Part shown: positions 52,243 to 61,018 of the stretch, one piece after another | Numbering within the stretch: the first letter of the stretch is position 1 | Layout of the letters: every line of letters begins with the position of its first letter | Assembly (NCBI GenBank): GCA_030583605.1 | Contig: CP129466.1 | Span: 1,805,001 to 1,869,000, forward strand | DNA: 64,000 nt | DNA from: Gammaproteobacteria bacterium | Lineage (GTDB): Bacteria > Pseudomonadota > Gammaproteobacteria > Steroidobacterales > GCA-2729495 | Reading direction: 5' to 3' | Notes under the pieces: generated by a model | Seen by the model: only the letters and a program-made list of their open reading frames with translations | The model's database searches: none | What the model was told of the DNA's origin: nothing | Made by a program: the position numbers and the translations under genes

Positions 52243-52809
52243 TCACTTGCTTGCTGTGGAATCCGACGCTGCGGCGCCGTCGCGGCGCGCGAGCCAGGCG
52301 GCCTGGATGAACACGAACACGACCGTCAGGCCGAGCAGGCCGAAGAGCTTGAAGTTGACCCAGGTCGTCTCGGGGAAGTTGTAGGCCACGTACAGATTGG
52401 CTGCGCCACTGACCACGAAGAATGCTACCCACATCAGGTTGAGCCTGCGCCAGTCGCGTTCGCTCAGGGTAACCTGCTCGGGCGATACCGACTGCAGCAG
52501 GCGCTGGATCGCGGTCTTTTGTCCGATGAACCGGCTGACGAGGAATACTGCCGCAAACGCCCAGTTGAGGATCGTGGGCTTCCATTTGAAGATCAGGTCG
52601 TTCTGGAGCAGCAGGCTGATGCTTCCGAGCACCACCACGAGCGCGGCGGACGCGAGCGTCATGCGGCTGATGGGGCGCTTCAGGAGCCAGAGCACCGCAA
52701 TCTGCAGGACCATCGCGACCATGATCACGGCCACCGCGGTCTTAAAGTCGCTCAGCCAGTAAGCGACGACAAATGCGACGACGGGAAGGAAGTCGAGGAA
52801 GGCCTGCAT
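52243..52809 (-). CDS. yciB: Inner membrane-spanning protein YciB (septation protein A)
   Basis: A 188-residue protein with five to six helices: MQAFLDFLPVVAFVVAYWLS, ISLLLQNDLIFKWKPTILNW, FFVVSGAANLYVAYNFPETT, VNFKLFGLLGLTVVFVFIQA, all characteristic of YciB/IspZ. It is linked to cell-envelope synthesis and elongation. The ATG at 52809 is the family start; the frame extends 14 codons upstream without support. It diverges from the yciO-like gene 86 bases away. Confidence 0.93.
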   Translation of the reverse strand: MQAFLDFLPVVAFVVAYWLSDFKTAVAVIMVAMVLQIAVLWLLKRPISRMTLASAALVVVLGSISLLLQNDLIFKWKPTILNWAFAAVFLVSRFIGQKTAIQRLLQSVSPEQVTLSERDWRRLNLMWVAFFVVSGAANLYVAYNFPETTWVNFKLFGLLGLTVVFVFIQAAWLARRDGAAASDSTASK

Positions 52810-52895
52810 GTCACGGTCCGCTGCGTTGGCCGGGATGATACTCAATTTCACCGGTCGGGGCTGGTGGGGATGCGCCCGGCAATTACAATGCGGTC

Positions 52896-53516
52896 ATGAC
52901 GCTGCGCCTCGACGTTCACCCGGTCAATCCCCAGCGGCGCCTCGTGTCGCAGGCGGTCGACATGCTGCGCCAGGGCGGCCTGATCGTGTATCCGACCGAT
53001 TCCTGCTACGCCTTCGGCTGCCAGATGGGCGCGCGGGATGCGGTCGTGCGCATCGAGCGAATCCGGCACACCGACCGCCACCATAATTTCACGCTGGTTT
53101 GTCGCGACCTTGCCGAGATCGCGAGCTACGCCCGCGTGGAGAACTGGGTTTATCGGCTGCTGCGCGCCCACACGCCGGGCCCTTACACGTTCATCTTGCC
53201 GGCTACGCGCGAGGTGCCGCGGCGGCTGCAGAACCCGAAGCGGCGGACGATCGGGATCCGGGTGCCGGATCATCCGGTGCCGCGCGCGATCCTGGCCGAA
53301 CTCGGCGAACCGATCATGAGCTCCACGTTGCTGCTGCCGGATGAACCTGCGCCGATCACCGATCCGGACGAAGTCTGCGAGCGGCTCGACGGCCGCGTAG
53401 AGATGGTGATCGTTGCGGGAAGCTGCGGCGTCGAGCCGACGTCGGTGATCGACCTGACTGGCGCAGCCCCGGTCGTGGTGCGCGTCGGCAGGGGTGAGGT
53501 CGGCGCATTCGCGTGA
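52896..53516 (+). CDS. yciO: L-threonylcarbamoyladenylate synthase-like protein (YciO/Sua5/YrdC)
   Basis: The 206 residues show the YrdC fold: GGLIVYPTDSCYAFGCQMGA, RIERIRHTDRHHNFTLVCRD, PGPYTFILPATREVPRR, IGIRVPDHPVP. The YciO subgroup is close to Sua5/TsaC, which makes the threonylcarbamoyl-AMP for tRNA t6A; whether YciO does so is debated. Located before the M50 protease and scpAB, an arrangement common in Gammaproteobacteria. Confidence 0.9.
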   Translation: MTLRLDVHPVNPQRRLVSQAVDMLRQGGLIVYPTDSCYAFGCQMGARDAVVRIERIRHTDRHHNFTLVCRDLAEIASYARVENWVYRLLRAHTPGPYTFILPATREVPRRLQNPKRRTIGIRVPDHPVPRAILAELGEPIMSSTLLLPDEPAPITDPDEVCERLDGRVEMVIVAGSCGVEPTSVIDLTGAAPVVVRVGRGEVGAFA

Positions 53517-53558
53517 ACGACGCGAGCCCGGCCGCACCTGCGTCCGTATAATGCGTCG

Positions 53559-54233
53559 ATGCCGGAAGACCCGTACGCATTGATTCGCACGCTCTCCGTG
53601 GCCGCCATCCCGCTGGTCTTCGCCATCACGTTGCACGAGGCGGCACACGGCTGGATGGCGCGGCGTTTCGGCGATCGCACGGCGGAGATGCTCGGACGCC
53701 TCAGCCTGAATCCGCTGCGGCACATCGACCCGGTCGGGACCGTCATCGTGCCGCTGGCGATGCTCTTCATGGGCGGTTTCATCTTCGGCTGGGCGAAGCC
53801 GGTGCCCGTGAATGCCCGTGCGCTGCGCAATCCGCGTCGCGACATGATCTTCGTCGCGGCGGCAGGCCCGGGCGCAAATCTCGTCATGGCGTTTGCCTGG
53901 GTGCTGCTGTTCCGTGTCGTAGAGACGTTCGCTCCCGGGCCGGCAACAGCCGCAGTTTTCCTGCGCGAAATGTGCGCGCAAGGGCTTTTTTTCAATATCT
54001 TGCTGGCAGTTTTTAATCTGTTGCCCATACCGCCGCTCGACGGAGGGCGGATGTTGCGTGGCGTGCTGGACGAGCCGCGCGGGCGATGGCTGGATGCGCT
54101 TGAACCATACGGCCTTATAATCGTGGTCGCGTTGCTGGTGATCGGCGCATTGGAGTACATCCTCGGGCCGCTGTTCAACACGGCCCAGGATCTCGTGTTG
54201 TGGGCGGCGGGGCTGAGAGTCGGATCAGGATGA
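53559..54233 (+). CDS. Site-2 protease family (M50) membrane metalloprotease
   Basis: The 224-residue protein has five or six helices, the zinc motif HEAAHG in LVFAITLHEAAHGWMARRFG and the second site NLLPIPPLDGGRML. There is no PDZ domain, so it belongs to the compact SpoIVFB/Rv-type group rather than RseP. The substrate is unknown. Its stop overlaps the scpA start (ATGA), an arrangement found in many proteobacteria. Confidence 0.92.
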   Translation: MPEDPYALIRTLSVAAIPLVFAITLHEAAHGWMARRFGDRTAEMLGRLSLNPLRHIDPVGTVIVPLAMLFMGGFIFGWAKPVPVNARALRNPRRDMIFVAAAGPGANLVMAFAWVLLFRVVETFAPGPATAAVFLREMCAQGLFFNILLAVFNLLPIPPLDGGRMLRGVLDEPRGRWLDALEPYGLIIVVALLVIGALEYILGPLFNTAQDLVLWAAGLRVGSG

Positions 54234-55156
54234 GCATGGACCAGGCAACCGGAGAGACACTCCTGACGGTGGTCGAAGACCGGCCGGCCGACTCATTCCC
54301 GGCGGAGGAGTCCGTGGGCGGCAACCCGGCTCAGGGCGAAATGCCGTTCGCCGTCGTGGAGGGACAACCGGTCACGGAGCTGCCACGGGATCTCTACATC
54401 CCGCCGCACGCGCTCGAGGTGTTCCTCGAGGCGTTCGAAGGGCCGCTCGACCTGCTGCTGTACCTGATCCGGCGGCAGAACCTCGACATCCTCGATATCC
54501 CGATTGCCGAGATCACGCGCCAGTACGTCAACTACATCGAGGTGATGAAAGAGCTGCAGCTCGAGCTGGCTGGCGAGTACCTGCTGATGGCCGCGATGCT
54601 CGCCGAGATCAAGTCGCGCATGCTGCTGCCCCGGCCGGCCTCGGAGGAGGACGAGGAGGCCGATCCGCGCGCCGAACTCGTCCGGCGCCTGCAGGAGTAC
54701 GAGCGCTTCAAGCGCGCGGCAGAAGACCTGGAGCGGCTGCCGCGCCTGGAGCGTGACATTCACCAGACGGCGGCCGACGTGGTGGAGCGACCGGTGGTGG
54801 CCAGGCTGCCCGACGTCACGCTGAAGGAGATGCTGCTCGCATTCCACGAGGTCATCCGGCGTGCGGAAATGTTCGCGCATCATCACATCCAGCGCGAGCC
54901 GCTCTCGGTCCGACAGAGGATGTCGGAAGTCCTGGCTCGGCTCGGTGAGGGTGGCTTCGAGGAGTTTCATCGCCTGTTCGATCCGACGGAGGGCCGCATG
55001 GGGGTCACGGTGACCTTCCTGGCGCTGCTCGAGCTGCTCAAGGACTCGCTGATCGATATCGTGCAAGCCGAGCCGTTCGCCCCGATACATGTGCGTGTGG
55101 CTACTACCGCCGGGCCCGCCGGCATCGCGCGCACCGCACTGGACAACGAGGAATAA
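54230..55156 (+). CDS. scpA: Segregation and condensation protein A
   Basis: Kleisin subunit that links Smc heads in chromosome condensation. The 308 residues include the N-terminal Smc-binding region VFLEAFEGPLDLLLYLIRRQ, LDILDIPIAEITRQYVNYIE, and LAGEYLLMAAMLAEIKSRML, and a winged C-terminal domain (MGVTVTFLALLELLKD). A 65-residue N-terminal extension is variable. ATG 54230 overlaps the protease stop; ATG 54236 is an alternative. Smc itself is not in the window. Confidence 0.96.
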   Translation: MSMDQATGETLLTVVEDRPADSFPAEESVGGNPAQGEMPFAVVEGQPVTELPRDLYIPPHALEVFLEAFEGPLDLLLYLIRRQNLDILDIPIAEITRQYVNYIEVMKELQLELAGEYLLMAAMLAEIKSRMLLPRPASEEDEEADPRAELVRRLQEYERFKRAAEDLERLPRLERDIHQTAADVVERPVVARLPDVTLKEMLLAFHEVIRRAEMFAHHHIQREPLSVRQRMSEVLARLGEGGFEEFHRLFDPTEGRMGVTVTFLALLELLKDSLIDIVQAEPFAPIHVRVATTAGPAGIARTALDNEE

Positions 55157-55162
55157 GCTGCA

Positions 55163-55918
55163 ATGGACCAGGACCAGATCAAGCACATCGTCGAAGCAGC
55201 GCTCCTGGCGGCGGGGCGGCCGTTGAGCCTGGAGCAGTTGCGGAGTTTGTTCGGCGAAGAGCAACCGCTGTCGAGAAATGAAGTGCGCGCGGCACTCGAT
55301 GCGCTGCGCCAGGACTACGAAGGGCGCGGCATCGCCCTCGGGGAAGTGGCGAGCGGTTTTCGCATCGAAGTGCGCAGTGCGATGAGCCCGTGGCTGACAT
55401 CATTGTGGGAGGAGCGGCCGCCGCGCTATTCGCGCGCGCTGATGGAGACGCTGTCGATCATTGCGTACCGCCAGCCGGTCACCCGCGGCGATGTCGAGGA
55501 GATCCGTGGCGTTGCCGTCACGACCAACATCACCCGCACCCTGCTCGAGCGTGGCTGGATCAAGGTCGTCGGCTATCGCGACGTGCCGGGCAAGCCAGCC
55601 ATGTATGGCACGACGCGCGAGTTCCTCGATTACTTCGGGCTCCGGCAGCTGGAGGATTTGCCGCCGCTCGCCGAGATCCGCGACTTCGACCGGATGACCG
55701 CGCAGCTGCAGTTGCCGGACTCCGGGTTCGCCGAGGCGGATGTACCGCCCGGCAGCCCGACACCGCTGGTACGGGCGCCTGCCGCCGGGTTGCCGGAGGA
55801 GCCGGCGACCGTTACCTCGCTCGACGAGGTGCGGGCCGCAGCCCAGCGCACGCCGGCGGACGAAGCGGCGGTTGAAGATTCCCTCGGCGCTACGGTCGTG
55901 CCCCTGAACATCCGGTGA
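55163..55918 (+). CDS. scpB: Segregation and condensation protein B
   Basis: Dimeric winged-helix partner of ScpA. The 251 residues include IKHIVEAALLAAGRPLSLEQ, YSRALMETLSIIAYRQPVTR, VTTNITRTLLERGWIKVVGY, and PAMYGTTREFLDYFGLRQLE. An extension of about 70 residues after the second winged helix is acidic and variable. Six bases after scpA. Confidence 0.96.
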   Translation: MDQDQIKHIVEAALLAAGRPLSLEQLRSLFGEEQPLSRNEVRAALDALRQDYEGRGIALGEVASGFRIEVRSAMSPWLTSLWEERPPRYSRALMETLSIIAYRQPVTRGDVEEIRGVAVTTNITRTLLERGWIKVVGYRDVPGKPAMYGTTREFLDYFGLRQLEDLPPLAEIRDFDRMTAQLQLPDSGFAEADVPPGSPTPLVRAPAAGLPEEPATVTSLDEVRAAAQRTPADEAAVEDSLGATVVPLNIR

Positions 55919-55961
55919 GTGTGTGCCGCCAACGTCCAGGGGGACACGCGGTCGGGCTGGG

Positions 55962-56780
55962 ATGACCGGGCGCCGGGGTGCGCGTGGGCAGCCTGCGGCC
56001 CGCGCCAGCAGGTCCGCGCCGCAACGGCTGCAGAAATGGCTGGCTGCGGCGGGTGTCGGCTCACGGCGGCAGATCGAGAGCTGGATCAGGGCCGGGCGCA
56101 TCAGTGTCGACGGCTCGCCTGCGACGCTGGGCCAGAAAATCACCGGCACCGAACGCGTATCGGTGGATGGCCGTGCGATCCGGGCTCCTGCGCCGCGAGT
56201 GCGCGCGAAACCGCGTGTCCTCGTGTACCACAAGCCGGTGGGCGAGGTCTGCACACGGAGCGATCCCCAGGGACGGCAGACCGTCTTCGAGTCCTTGCCG
56301 GCCCTGCACGGAGCACGTTGGGTGCTCGTCGGCCGGCTGGATATCGACACTTCCGGTCTGCTGTTGTTTACAACGGATGGTGCGCTCGCCCACGCGCTCA
56401 TGCATCCGTCCGGCGAGATGACGCGGGAGTACGCGGTGCGGGTTCGCGGCGACCCGACTGCCGAGGGACTGCATCGCATGTGTGCCGGCGTCACGCTCGA
56501 GGATGGCCCGGCCCGCTTCGTGGAAGTCCACGCTGAAGGCGGGGAGGGCGCGAACCGGTGGTATCGCGTGAGCGTAGTGGAGGGTCGTAATCGGCTGGTG
56601 CGCCGCCTCTGGGAAGCGATCGGTTGTCAGGTCAGTCGGCTGATCCGTGTGCGCTTCGGCCCGGTGGCGTTGCCGCGCCACCTGCCACGCGGCCGGTTTC
56701 GCGAGCTGAGAGGTGATTCGCTGGCTGAAGTGTACGCGGCGGCAGGACTCCCGCTGCCAGAGTCCGAACCTGGGCGCTGA
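55962..56780 (+). CDS. rluB: 23S rRNA pseudouridine synthase RluB
   Basis: Makes pseudouridine in helix 89 of 23S rRNA (E. coli position 2605). The 272 residues contain the S4 RNA-binding domain QRLQKWLAAAGVGSRRQIES, the catalytic Asp in GRLDIDTSGLLLFTTDG, and EGRNRLVRRLWEAIGCQVSR near the C-terminus. The ATG at 55962 is used; scpB ends 43 bases before. RluE/RluF cannot be fully excluded, but the scpAB link favours RluB. Confidence 0.93.
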   Translation: MTGRRGARGQPAARASRSAPQRLQKWLAAAGVGSRRQIESWIRAGRISVDGSPATLGQKITGTERVSVDGRAIRAPAPRVRAKPRVLVYHKPVGEVCTRSDPQGRQTVFESLPALHGARWVLVGRLDIDTSGLLLFTTDGALAHALMHPSGEMTREYAVRVRGDPTAEGLHRMCAGVTLEDGPARFVEVHAEGGEGANRWYRVSVVEGRNRLVRRLWEAIGCQVSRLIRVRFGPVALPRHLPRGRFRELRGDSLAEVYAAAGLPLPESEPGR

Positions 56781-56797
56781 ATTGGCCGGCCACTGCC

Positions 56798-57466
56798 GTG
56801 TCGCGACGCGAGTTGCCCATCGAACGCCTCCAGCAGGTTTGCGAACTCCTGGTCACCCGGTTTGGCAGTGTGGGCTGGTGGCCCGCCGAACACCCCTTCG
56901 AGGTCATGGTTGGTGCGGTACTGGTGCAAAACACCCGCTGGGCGAACGCCGAGCGGGCGATCACCGGGCTGCGGGATGAGGGTTGCCTGCGGCCGACGGC
57001 ACTGCTGGCGTTGCCGGAGGCGCGACTCGTCGCGCTGTTGCGGCCGGCGGGCTGCCAGTCGGTGAAGTCAGTGCGCCTGCGGGGTCTTGCGATGTGGGTC
57101 GAGGCCGGGGGTGGGATCGACACGCTCAAGCGCCAGCACACGATGCAGCTTCGCACCGGCCTGCTGTCGCTCTCCGGGGTTGGCTTCGAGACAGCGGATG
57201 CGATCCTGTGCTACGCCTTCGATCGTGCGCAGTTCGTGGCCGATCGGTATGCCCGGCGACTTCTGGGCCGGCTCGGGGTGTTCGATCCGGCGGTCACGAA
57301 CGACTATGAGCGCTGTCGCACCGAGATGCAGGGCCGGCTCGCCTGGTCAGCCGGGCGCCTGCAGAAGTTGCATGCAGCGATCGTGCGCATCAGTCAGGCG
57401 GTGTGCCGCGGGCGTCCCGACTGCAGCGCCTGCGTCATCGCAGAGCATTGTAAAAAAATATATTAA
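56798..57466 (+). CDS. Endonuclease III-superfamily DNA glycosylase (MagIII-like)
   Basis: A 222-residue helix-hairpin-helix GPD glycosylase for base-excision repair. The HhH reads LLSLSGVGFETADAIL: the catalytic Lys of true endonuclease III (GVGRKTAN) is replaced by Phe-Glu (E131), while the catalytic Asp is kept (D149, FVADRYARRLL). This pattern fits monofunctional alkyl-adenine glycosylases such as MagIII. A C-terminal Fe-S set C-x5-C-x2-C-x5-C (AVCRGRPDCSACVIAEHC) is present. The end is in an AT-rich stretch (57452-57475) that separates it from the convergent yciK-like gene. Confidence 0.88.
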   Translation: MSRRELPIERLQQVCELLVTRFGSVGWWPAEHPFEVMVGAVLVQNTRWANAERAITGLRDEGCLRPTALLALPEARLVALLRPAGCQSVKSVRLRGLAMWVEAGGGIDTLKRQHTMQLRTGLLSLSGVGFETADAILCYAFDRAQFVADRYARRLLGRLGVFDPAVTNDYERCRTEMQGRLAWSAGRLQKLHAAIVRISQAVCRGRPDCSACVIAEHCKKIY

Positions 57467-57499
57467 TCAGTAAGTAACGAAGTCTTCTTGAGATTTATA

Positions 57500-58273
57500 T
57501 TACTGGCAGTCGAGACTCTGACCGGTGAGTTCGCGACTGTCCGGGCCCATCAGGTAGAGATAGGGACCCATGATCTGCTCGGGCGGCGGGCGCCGTTCGG
57601 GATCCTCGCCGGGATAGGCGGCGCGGCGCATGCGCGTGCGAGTCGCGCCGGGGTTGATGCAGTTGACGCGGATCCGCGAGACGTTCTGCAGTTCTTCGGC
57701 GAGAACCTGCGCGAGGCCTTCGACGCCGAATTTCGAAACGGCGTAAGCGCCCCAGTACGCTTTGCCCCTGCGACCGACACCGCTCGTCGTGAAGATCACC
57801 GAGGCATCTGGCGGCTCGCGCAACAGGGGTAGCAGCAAGCGAGTCAGGATGAAGGGCGCGGTCAGGTTGACATGCAGTACTTCGTGCCAGCGGGCCACGT
57901 CGTACTGCTCGATTGGCGTTCGGTCGCCGAGGATGGCTGCGTTGTGGAGCAGCCCGTCGAGTCGCCCATAGCGTTCCCGCAGCCGCTCGACCAGGTCAAA
58001 GTAGGCTGGCCCCTGGGCGCGGGCGAGATCGAGCACCGCGATTGCAGGTTCCGGCTGCCCGGCAGCGACGATCTGGTCGTGGAGGCGCTCGAGGCTCCCG
58101 GCCTTGCGCCCGAGCAGCACGAGCGTTGCGCCATGTGCGGCGAATGCCATGGCGGCGGCCTTGCCGATGCCATCACCGGCCCCCGTCACGAGGATGACGC
58201 GGTCTTTCAGCAAATCAGGCCGGGCGGCATAGCCGCGGGGGTCAATCGAAGGGGGTGCGGCTATCGTAGTCAT
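57500..58273 (-). CDS. yciK: Short-chain dehydrogenase, YciK type
   Basis: NAD(P)-binding Rossmann protein of 257 residues: VILVTGAGDGIGKAAAMAFA, LLHNAAILGDRTPIEQYD, TSGVGRRGKAYWGAYAVSKF with the Tyr-x3-Lys pair, and INPGATRTRMRRAAYPGEDP, typical of YciK. Substrate unknown. In Pseudomonas yciK follows mupP and ubiG; here rmuC lies between. The start overlaps the rmuC stop by four bases. Confidence 0.9.
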   Translation of the reverse strand: MTTIAAPPSIDPRGYAARPDLLKDRVILVTGAGDGIGKAAAMAFAAHGATLVLLGRKAGSLERLHDQIVAAGQPEPAIAVLDLARAQGPAYFDLVERLRERYGRLDGLLHNAAILGDRTPIEQYDVARWHEVLHVNLTAPFILTRLLLPLLREPPDASVIFTTSGVGRRGKAYWGAYAVSKFGVEGLAQVLAEELQNVSRIRVNCINPGATRTRMRRAAYPGEDPERRPPPEQIMGPYLYLMGPDSRELTGQSLDCQ

Positions 58274-59619
58274 CGTGCCATCGAAGAGGTCCCGTGATCC
58301 TGCGGCGCGTCGGGCGTCACCGGATTCGCCACGGTGATGTCGCTGCCGGGCGTTGCGCTGACAGGCTCACGCGGCGTGGTGTCGATCATGGCTGGGGATT
58401 CCAGCTCCTGTCGGCCAAGGATACCGAGCTCCGTCAGCCGGCGTGCGCCCGGTAGCACCTTGCGCTCCAGGGAGCCGACCGATTCGTTGAAGGCCCGGAC
58501 GGTGCCCTCGAGCTGACGCCCGAGGCGGGCCAGGTGTGCGGTGAATGGGGCCATGCGTTCGTACAGATCCTGGCCGAGCCGGCGAATCTCCTCGGCGTTG
58601 CGGGCCAGTGACAGCTGGCGCCAGCCGTAGGCGATGGCCTTGAGGAGGGCCACCAGGCTCGACGGCGTAGCGAGCACGACCTTGTTGCGCAGTGCCTCGT
58701 CCAGCAACTCCGGATTCTCACCGAGCGCCGCCGAGAGGAACTGGTCGCCCGGGATGAACAGGATCACGAACTCCGGGCTGGCCGCGAATTGTGCCCAGTA
58801 ACTCTTGGCGGACAACTCGCGCACTCGCTCGGCGACGTTGCGCGCGTGGCGCTGCAGGGCGGTTTTGCGGTCCTGGTCGCTGGCCGCTTCGATGGCCTCG
58901 ATATAAGCGTCCAGCGGGGTCTTCACGTCCACGACCAGTTCGCCCCGGTCGGGCAGGCGCACCACCATGTCGGGACGGATCAGGGCGTCCGCGCCCCCGG
59001 CGGTCGCTTGCTCCTGAAAGTCGCAGTGCTCCACCATGCCGGCCAGTTCGGCTACCCGCCGCAGGGTTAACTCGCCCCAGCGGCCTCGCACCTCGGGGCG
59101 GCGCAGTGCGTTCACCAGGTTGCGGGTCTCGGCCTGCAGCGCCTTCTGGTCGGCGTTCATCGCGGCGAGTTGGGCGCGGATGCCACCGAAAGCAGCGGCC
59201 CGTTCCTTCTCGATCTCGGCAATCTGGCTCGTGGTCCTGTCGAGCGCCTCGCGAATCGGTGCGATCATGGCGGCGACGGCCTTCTCCCGGTCGCCGAGTT
59301 CCGTCCGTGCGGTTTGCTGGTGACGCGCCAGGTTCTCCTGCGCAAGCCGCAGGAATATCTCGCTGTTGCGGGAAAGCGATTCGCCGGCGAGGCGGCCGAA
59401 TGCCGCGCCAAGGCGTTCCTCGGCTTGTGCAAGCGTGGCCGCCCGCTCGCCGGCGAGTGCATCCTTCGTGCGCAGTTCGCCGTCGAGCCGCGCGATATCA
59501 GCCAGTAGTTGCGCGTTGCGCCGACGGCCGACGAGCGTCACGAGTGCCGCTCCGAGCGCAGCCCCTGCGATCAGGATCAGCGCACCGAGGCCGACGAGCG
59601 CCTGAATGCTGATGGTCAT
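58270..59619 (-). CDS. rmuC: DNA recombination protein RmuC
   Basis: The 449 residues have an N-terminal membrane helix (LVGLGALILIAGAALGAALV), a coiled coil at about residues 35-180, and the RmuC domain with RGRWGELTLRRVAELAGMVE, PDRGELVVDVKTPLDAYIEA, and FVILFIPGDQFLSAAL. RmuC limits recombination at inverted repeats and carries a restriction-endonuclease-like core. The ATG at 59619 begins MTISIQALVG; the frame is open further into the phosphatase gene but only as an antiparallel shadow. It overlaps both neighbours by four bases. Confidence 0.94.
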   Translation of the reverse strand: MTISIQALVGLGALILIAGAALGAALVTLVGRRRNAQLLADIARLDGELRTKDALAGERAATLAQAEERLGAAFGRLAGESLSRNSEIFLRLAQENLARHQQTARTELGDREKAVAAMIAPIREALDRTTSQIAEIEKERAAAFGGIRAQLAAMNADQKALQAETRNLVNALRRPEVRGRWGELTLRRVAELAGMVEHCDFQEQATAGGADALIRPDMVVRLPDRGELVVDVKTPLDAYIEAIEAASDQDRKTALQRHARNVAERVRELSAKSYWAQFAASPEFVILFIPGDQFLSAALGENPELLDEALRNKVVLATPSSLVALLKAIAYGWRQLSLARNAEEIRRLGQDLYERMAPFTAHLARLGRQLEGTVRAFNESVGSLERKVLPGARRLTELGILGRQELESPAMIDTTPREPVSATPGSDITVANPVTPDAPQDHGTSSMAR

Positions 59620-60305
59620 GAGATGCCGCTCGCGTCCCGCGCTGGATCGAGGAGTTCCAGCAACTCGAGCGGATGGCGGATGTCGTGATCCGCGCCCCAT
59701 GCCTGCGGGTCCTCGCCGGCAGGGATGTAGCCGTAGAGGGCCGCGACGGTGCGCATGCCGGCCGCCCGCCCGGCCGTGATGTCGCGAGCGGCATCGCCGA
59801 CATAGATCGCGGTGGACGGCGGCACCCCGATGATGTCCAGCGCGTGCACCAGCGGCAGTGGATCGGGTTTGCGTCGCGCCACGGTATCGCCGCTCACCAC
59901 GCAGGCGCAGCGCGCGTGCAGGTCCAGCTGCCCGAGCAGCGGCTCGGTCAGCGCCGCGGGCTTGTTGGTGACTACGCCCCAGGGGATCTGTCGCGCCTCG
60001 AGCCAATGCAGCACCTGCGCCATGCCGGCGAACAGGCGAGTCTCCTCTGCCAGCCGGCGACCATACAGCTGCAGGTAGCGCGTGCGCAGTCGCTCGTGTG
60101 GTTCATCGGCCAACGCACCGAACGCCAGGCGCAACAATCCCGGCACACCGTTGGAAACCTGGGATCGCGCACCGACGTAGGCGAGCGGAGCGCGCGACTC
60201 CTCGGCCAGCAGCTCGTTCAGGACGGGAACCATGTCCGGCGCGGTGTCGAGCAAGGTGCCATCGAGATCGAAGAGCACGGCACTGGGACGCGCGGCGCGT
60301 GTCAT
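59616..60305 (-). CDS. mupP: HAD phosphatase, MupP / phosphoglycolate phosphatase type
   Basis: A 229-residue HAD hydrolase: AVLFDLDGTLLDTAPDMVPV with the nucleophile Asp, VVTNKPAALTEPLLGQLDL, RRKPDPLPLVHALDIIGVPP, and YVGDAARDITAGRAAGMRT. By sequence alone it could be Gph. Its place between ubiG and (via rmuC) yciK next to mtaD and gyrA is the place of mupP in Pseudomonas, where the enzyme dephosphorylates N-acetylmuramic acid 6-phosphate in cell-wall recycling, so mupP is preferred (inference from context). Confidence 0.75.
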   Translation of the reverse strand: MTRAARPSAVLFDLDGTLLDTAPDMVPVLNELLAEESRAPLAYVGARSQVSNGVPGLLRLAFGALADEPHERLRTRYLQLYGRRLAEETRLFAGMAQVLHWLEARQIPWGVVTNKPAALTEPLLGQLDLHARCACVVSGDTVARRKPDPLPLVHALDIIGVPPSTAIYVGDAARDITAGRAAGMRTVAALYGYIPAGEDPQAWGADHDIRHPLELLELLDPARDASGIS

Positions 60306-61018
60306 GGGCCCGGGCGGCGGAAGTGCGCGATGTAATTGGCGTTGACGTCGGGGCTGAGGGCAAAGGTCTGCTCCCCAGGCTGAAACGCGAAGCCAGCCAG
60401 GTCGGCGAGCGAGAGCCCCGCATGACGGGCCCAGGCATCGAGTTGGGATGGGCGTATGAACCGGTCGAATTCGTGCGTGCCACGCGGCAGCAGGCCGAGC
60501 AGGTGCTCGGCGGCGACAATGGCGAGCAGGTATCCCTTCGGCGTGCGGTTGATGGTCGAAAAGAAGAGGTCTCCGCCGGGGCGTACGAGACGTGCGCAGG
60601 ACGCGACGACCGACGCCGGCTCCGGGACGTGCTCGAGCATCTCCAGGCAGGTCACGACGTCGTAGCTGCCAGGCTCCGCTGTCGCCAGTTCTTCGGCCGT
60701 TGCCGCCAGGTAGTTAATATGAGTGAGACCGCTCTCGGCCTGATGCAGCCGGGCGACCGCCAGTGAATCGGCTGCGAGATCGATGCCGGTCACCAGAGCC
60801 CCGTCGCGCGCCAACCCTTCGCACAGGATGCCGGCGCCGCAGCCGACGTCGAGACAACGCGCGCCGGCGAGCCGGGCTCGTTCGCGAATGAAACCAAGGC
60901 GCACCGGGTTCATCCGGTGCAGCAGGCGCATTTCGCCGTTTTCGTCCCACCACCGGCTCGCCATGCGGTTGAAACGGGCGAGTTCTGCCGGATCGGCGTT
61001 GCGGGAAGCGGCGTTCAT
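60302..61018 (-). CDS. ubiG: Ubiquinone biosynthesis O-methyltransferase UbiG
   Basis: SAM-dependent O-methyltransferase for both O-methylations of ubiquinone. The 238 residues show RMASRWWDENGEMRLLHRMN, RCLDVGCGAGILCEGLARDG, DVVTCLEMLEHVPEPASVV, and FFSTINRTPKGYLLAIVAAE, all diagnostic. The ATG at 61018 overlaps the mtaD stop by four bases. Quinone synthesis fits a respiratory lifestyle. Confidence 0.96.
   Translation of the reverse strand: MNAASRNADPAELARFNRMASRWWDENGEMRLLHRMNPVRLGFIRERARLAGARCLDVGCGAGILCEGLARDGALVTGIDLAADSLAVARLHQAESGLTHINYLAATAEELATAEPGSYDVVTCLEMLEHVPEPASVVASCARLVRPGGDLFFSTINRTPKGYLLAIVAAEHLLGLLPRGTHEFDRFIRPSQLDAWARHAGLSLADLAGFAFQPGEQTFALSPDVNANYIAHFRRPGP

Noticed and set aside
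59620..60006. N-terminal extension of RmuC by 129 codons
   Set aside because: This part lies entirely within the phosphatase gene on the same strand in another frame; the RmuC membrane helix starts right after the ATG at 59619.
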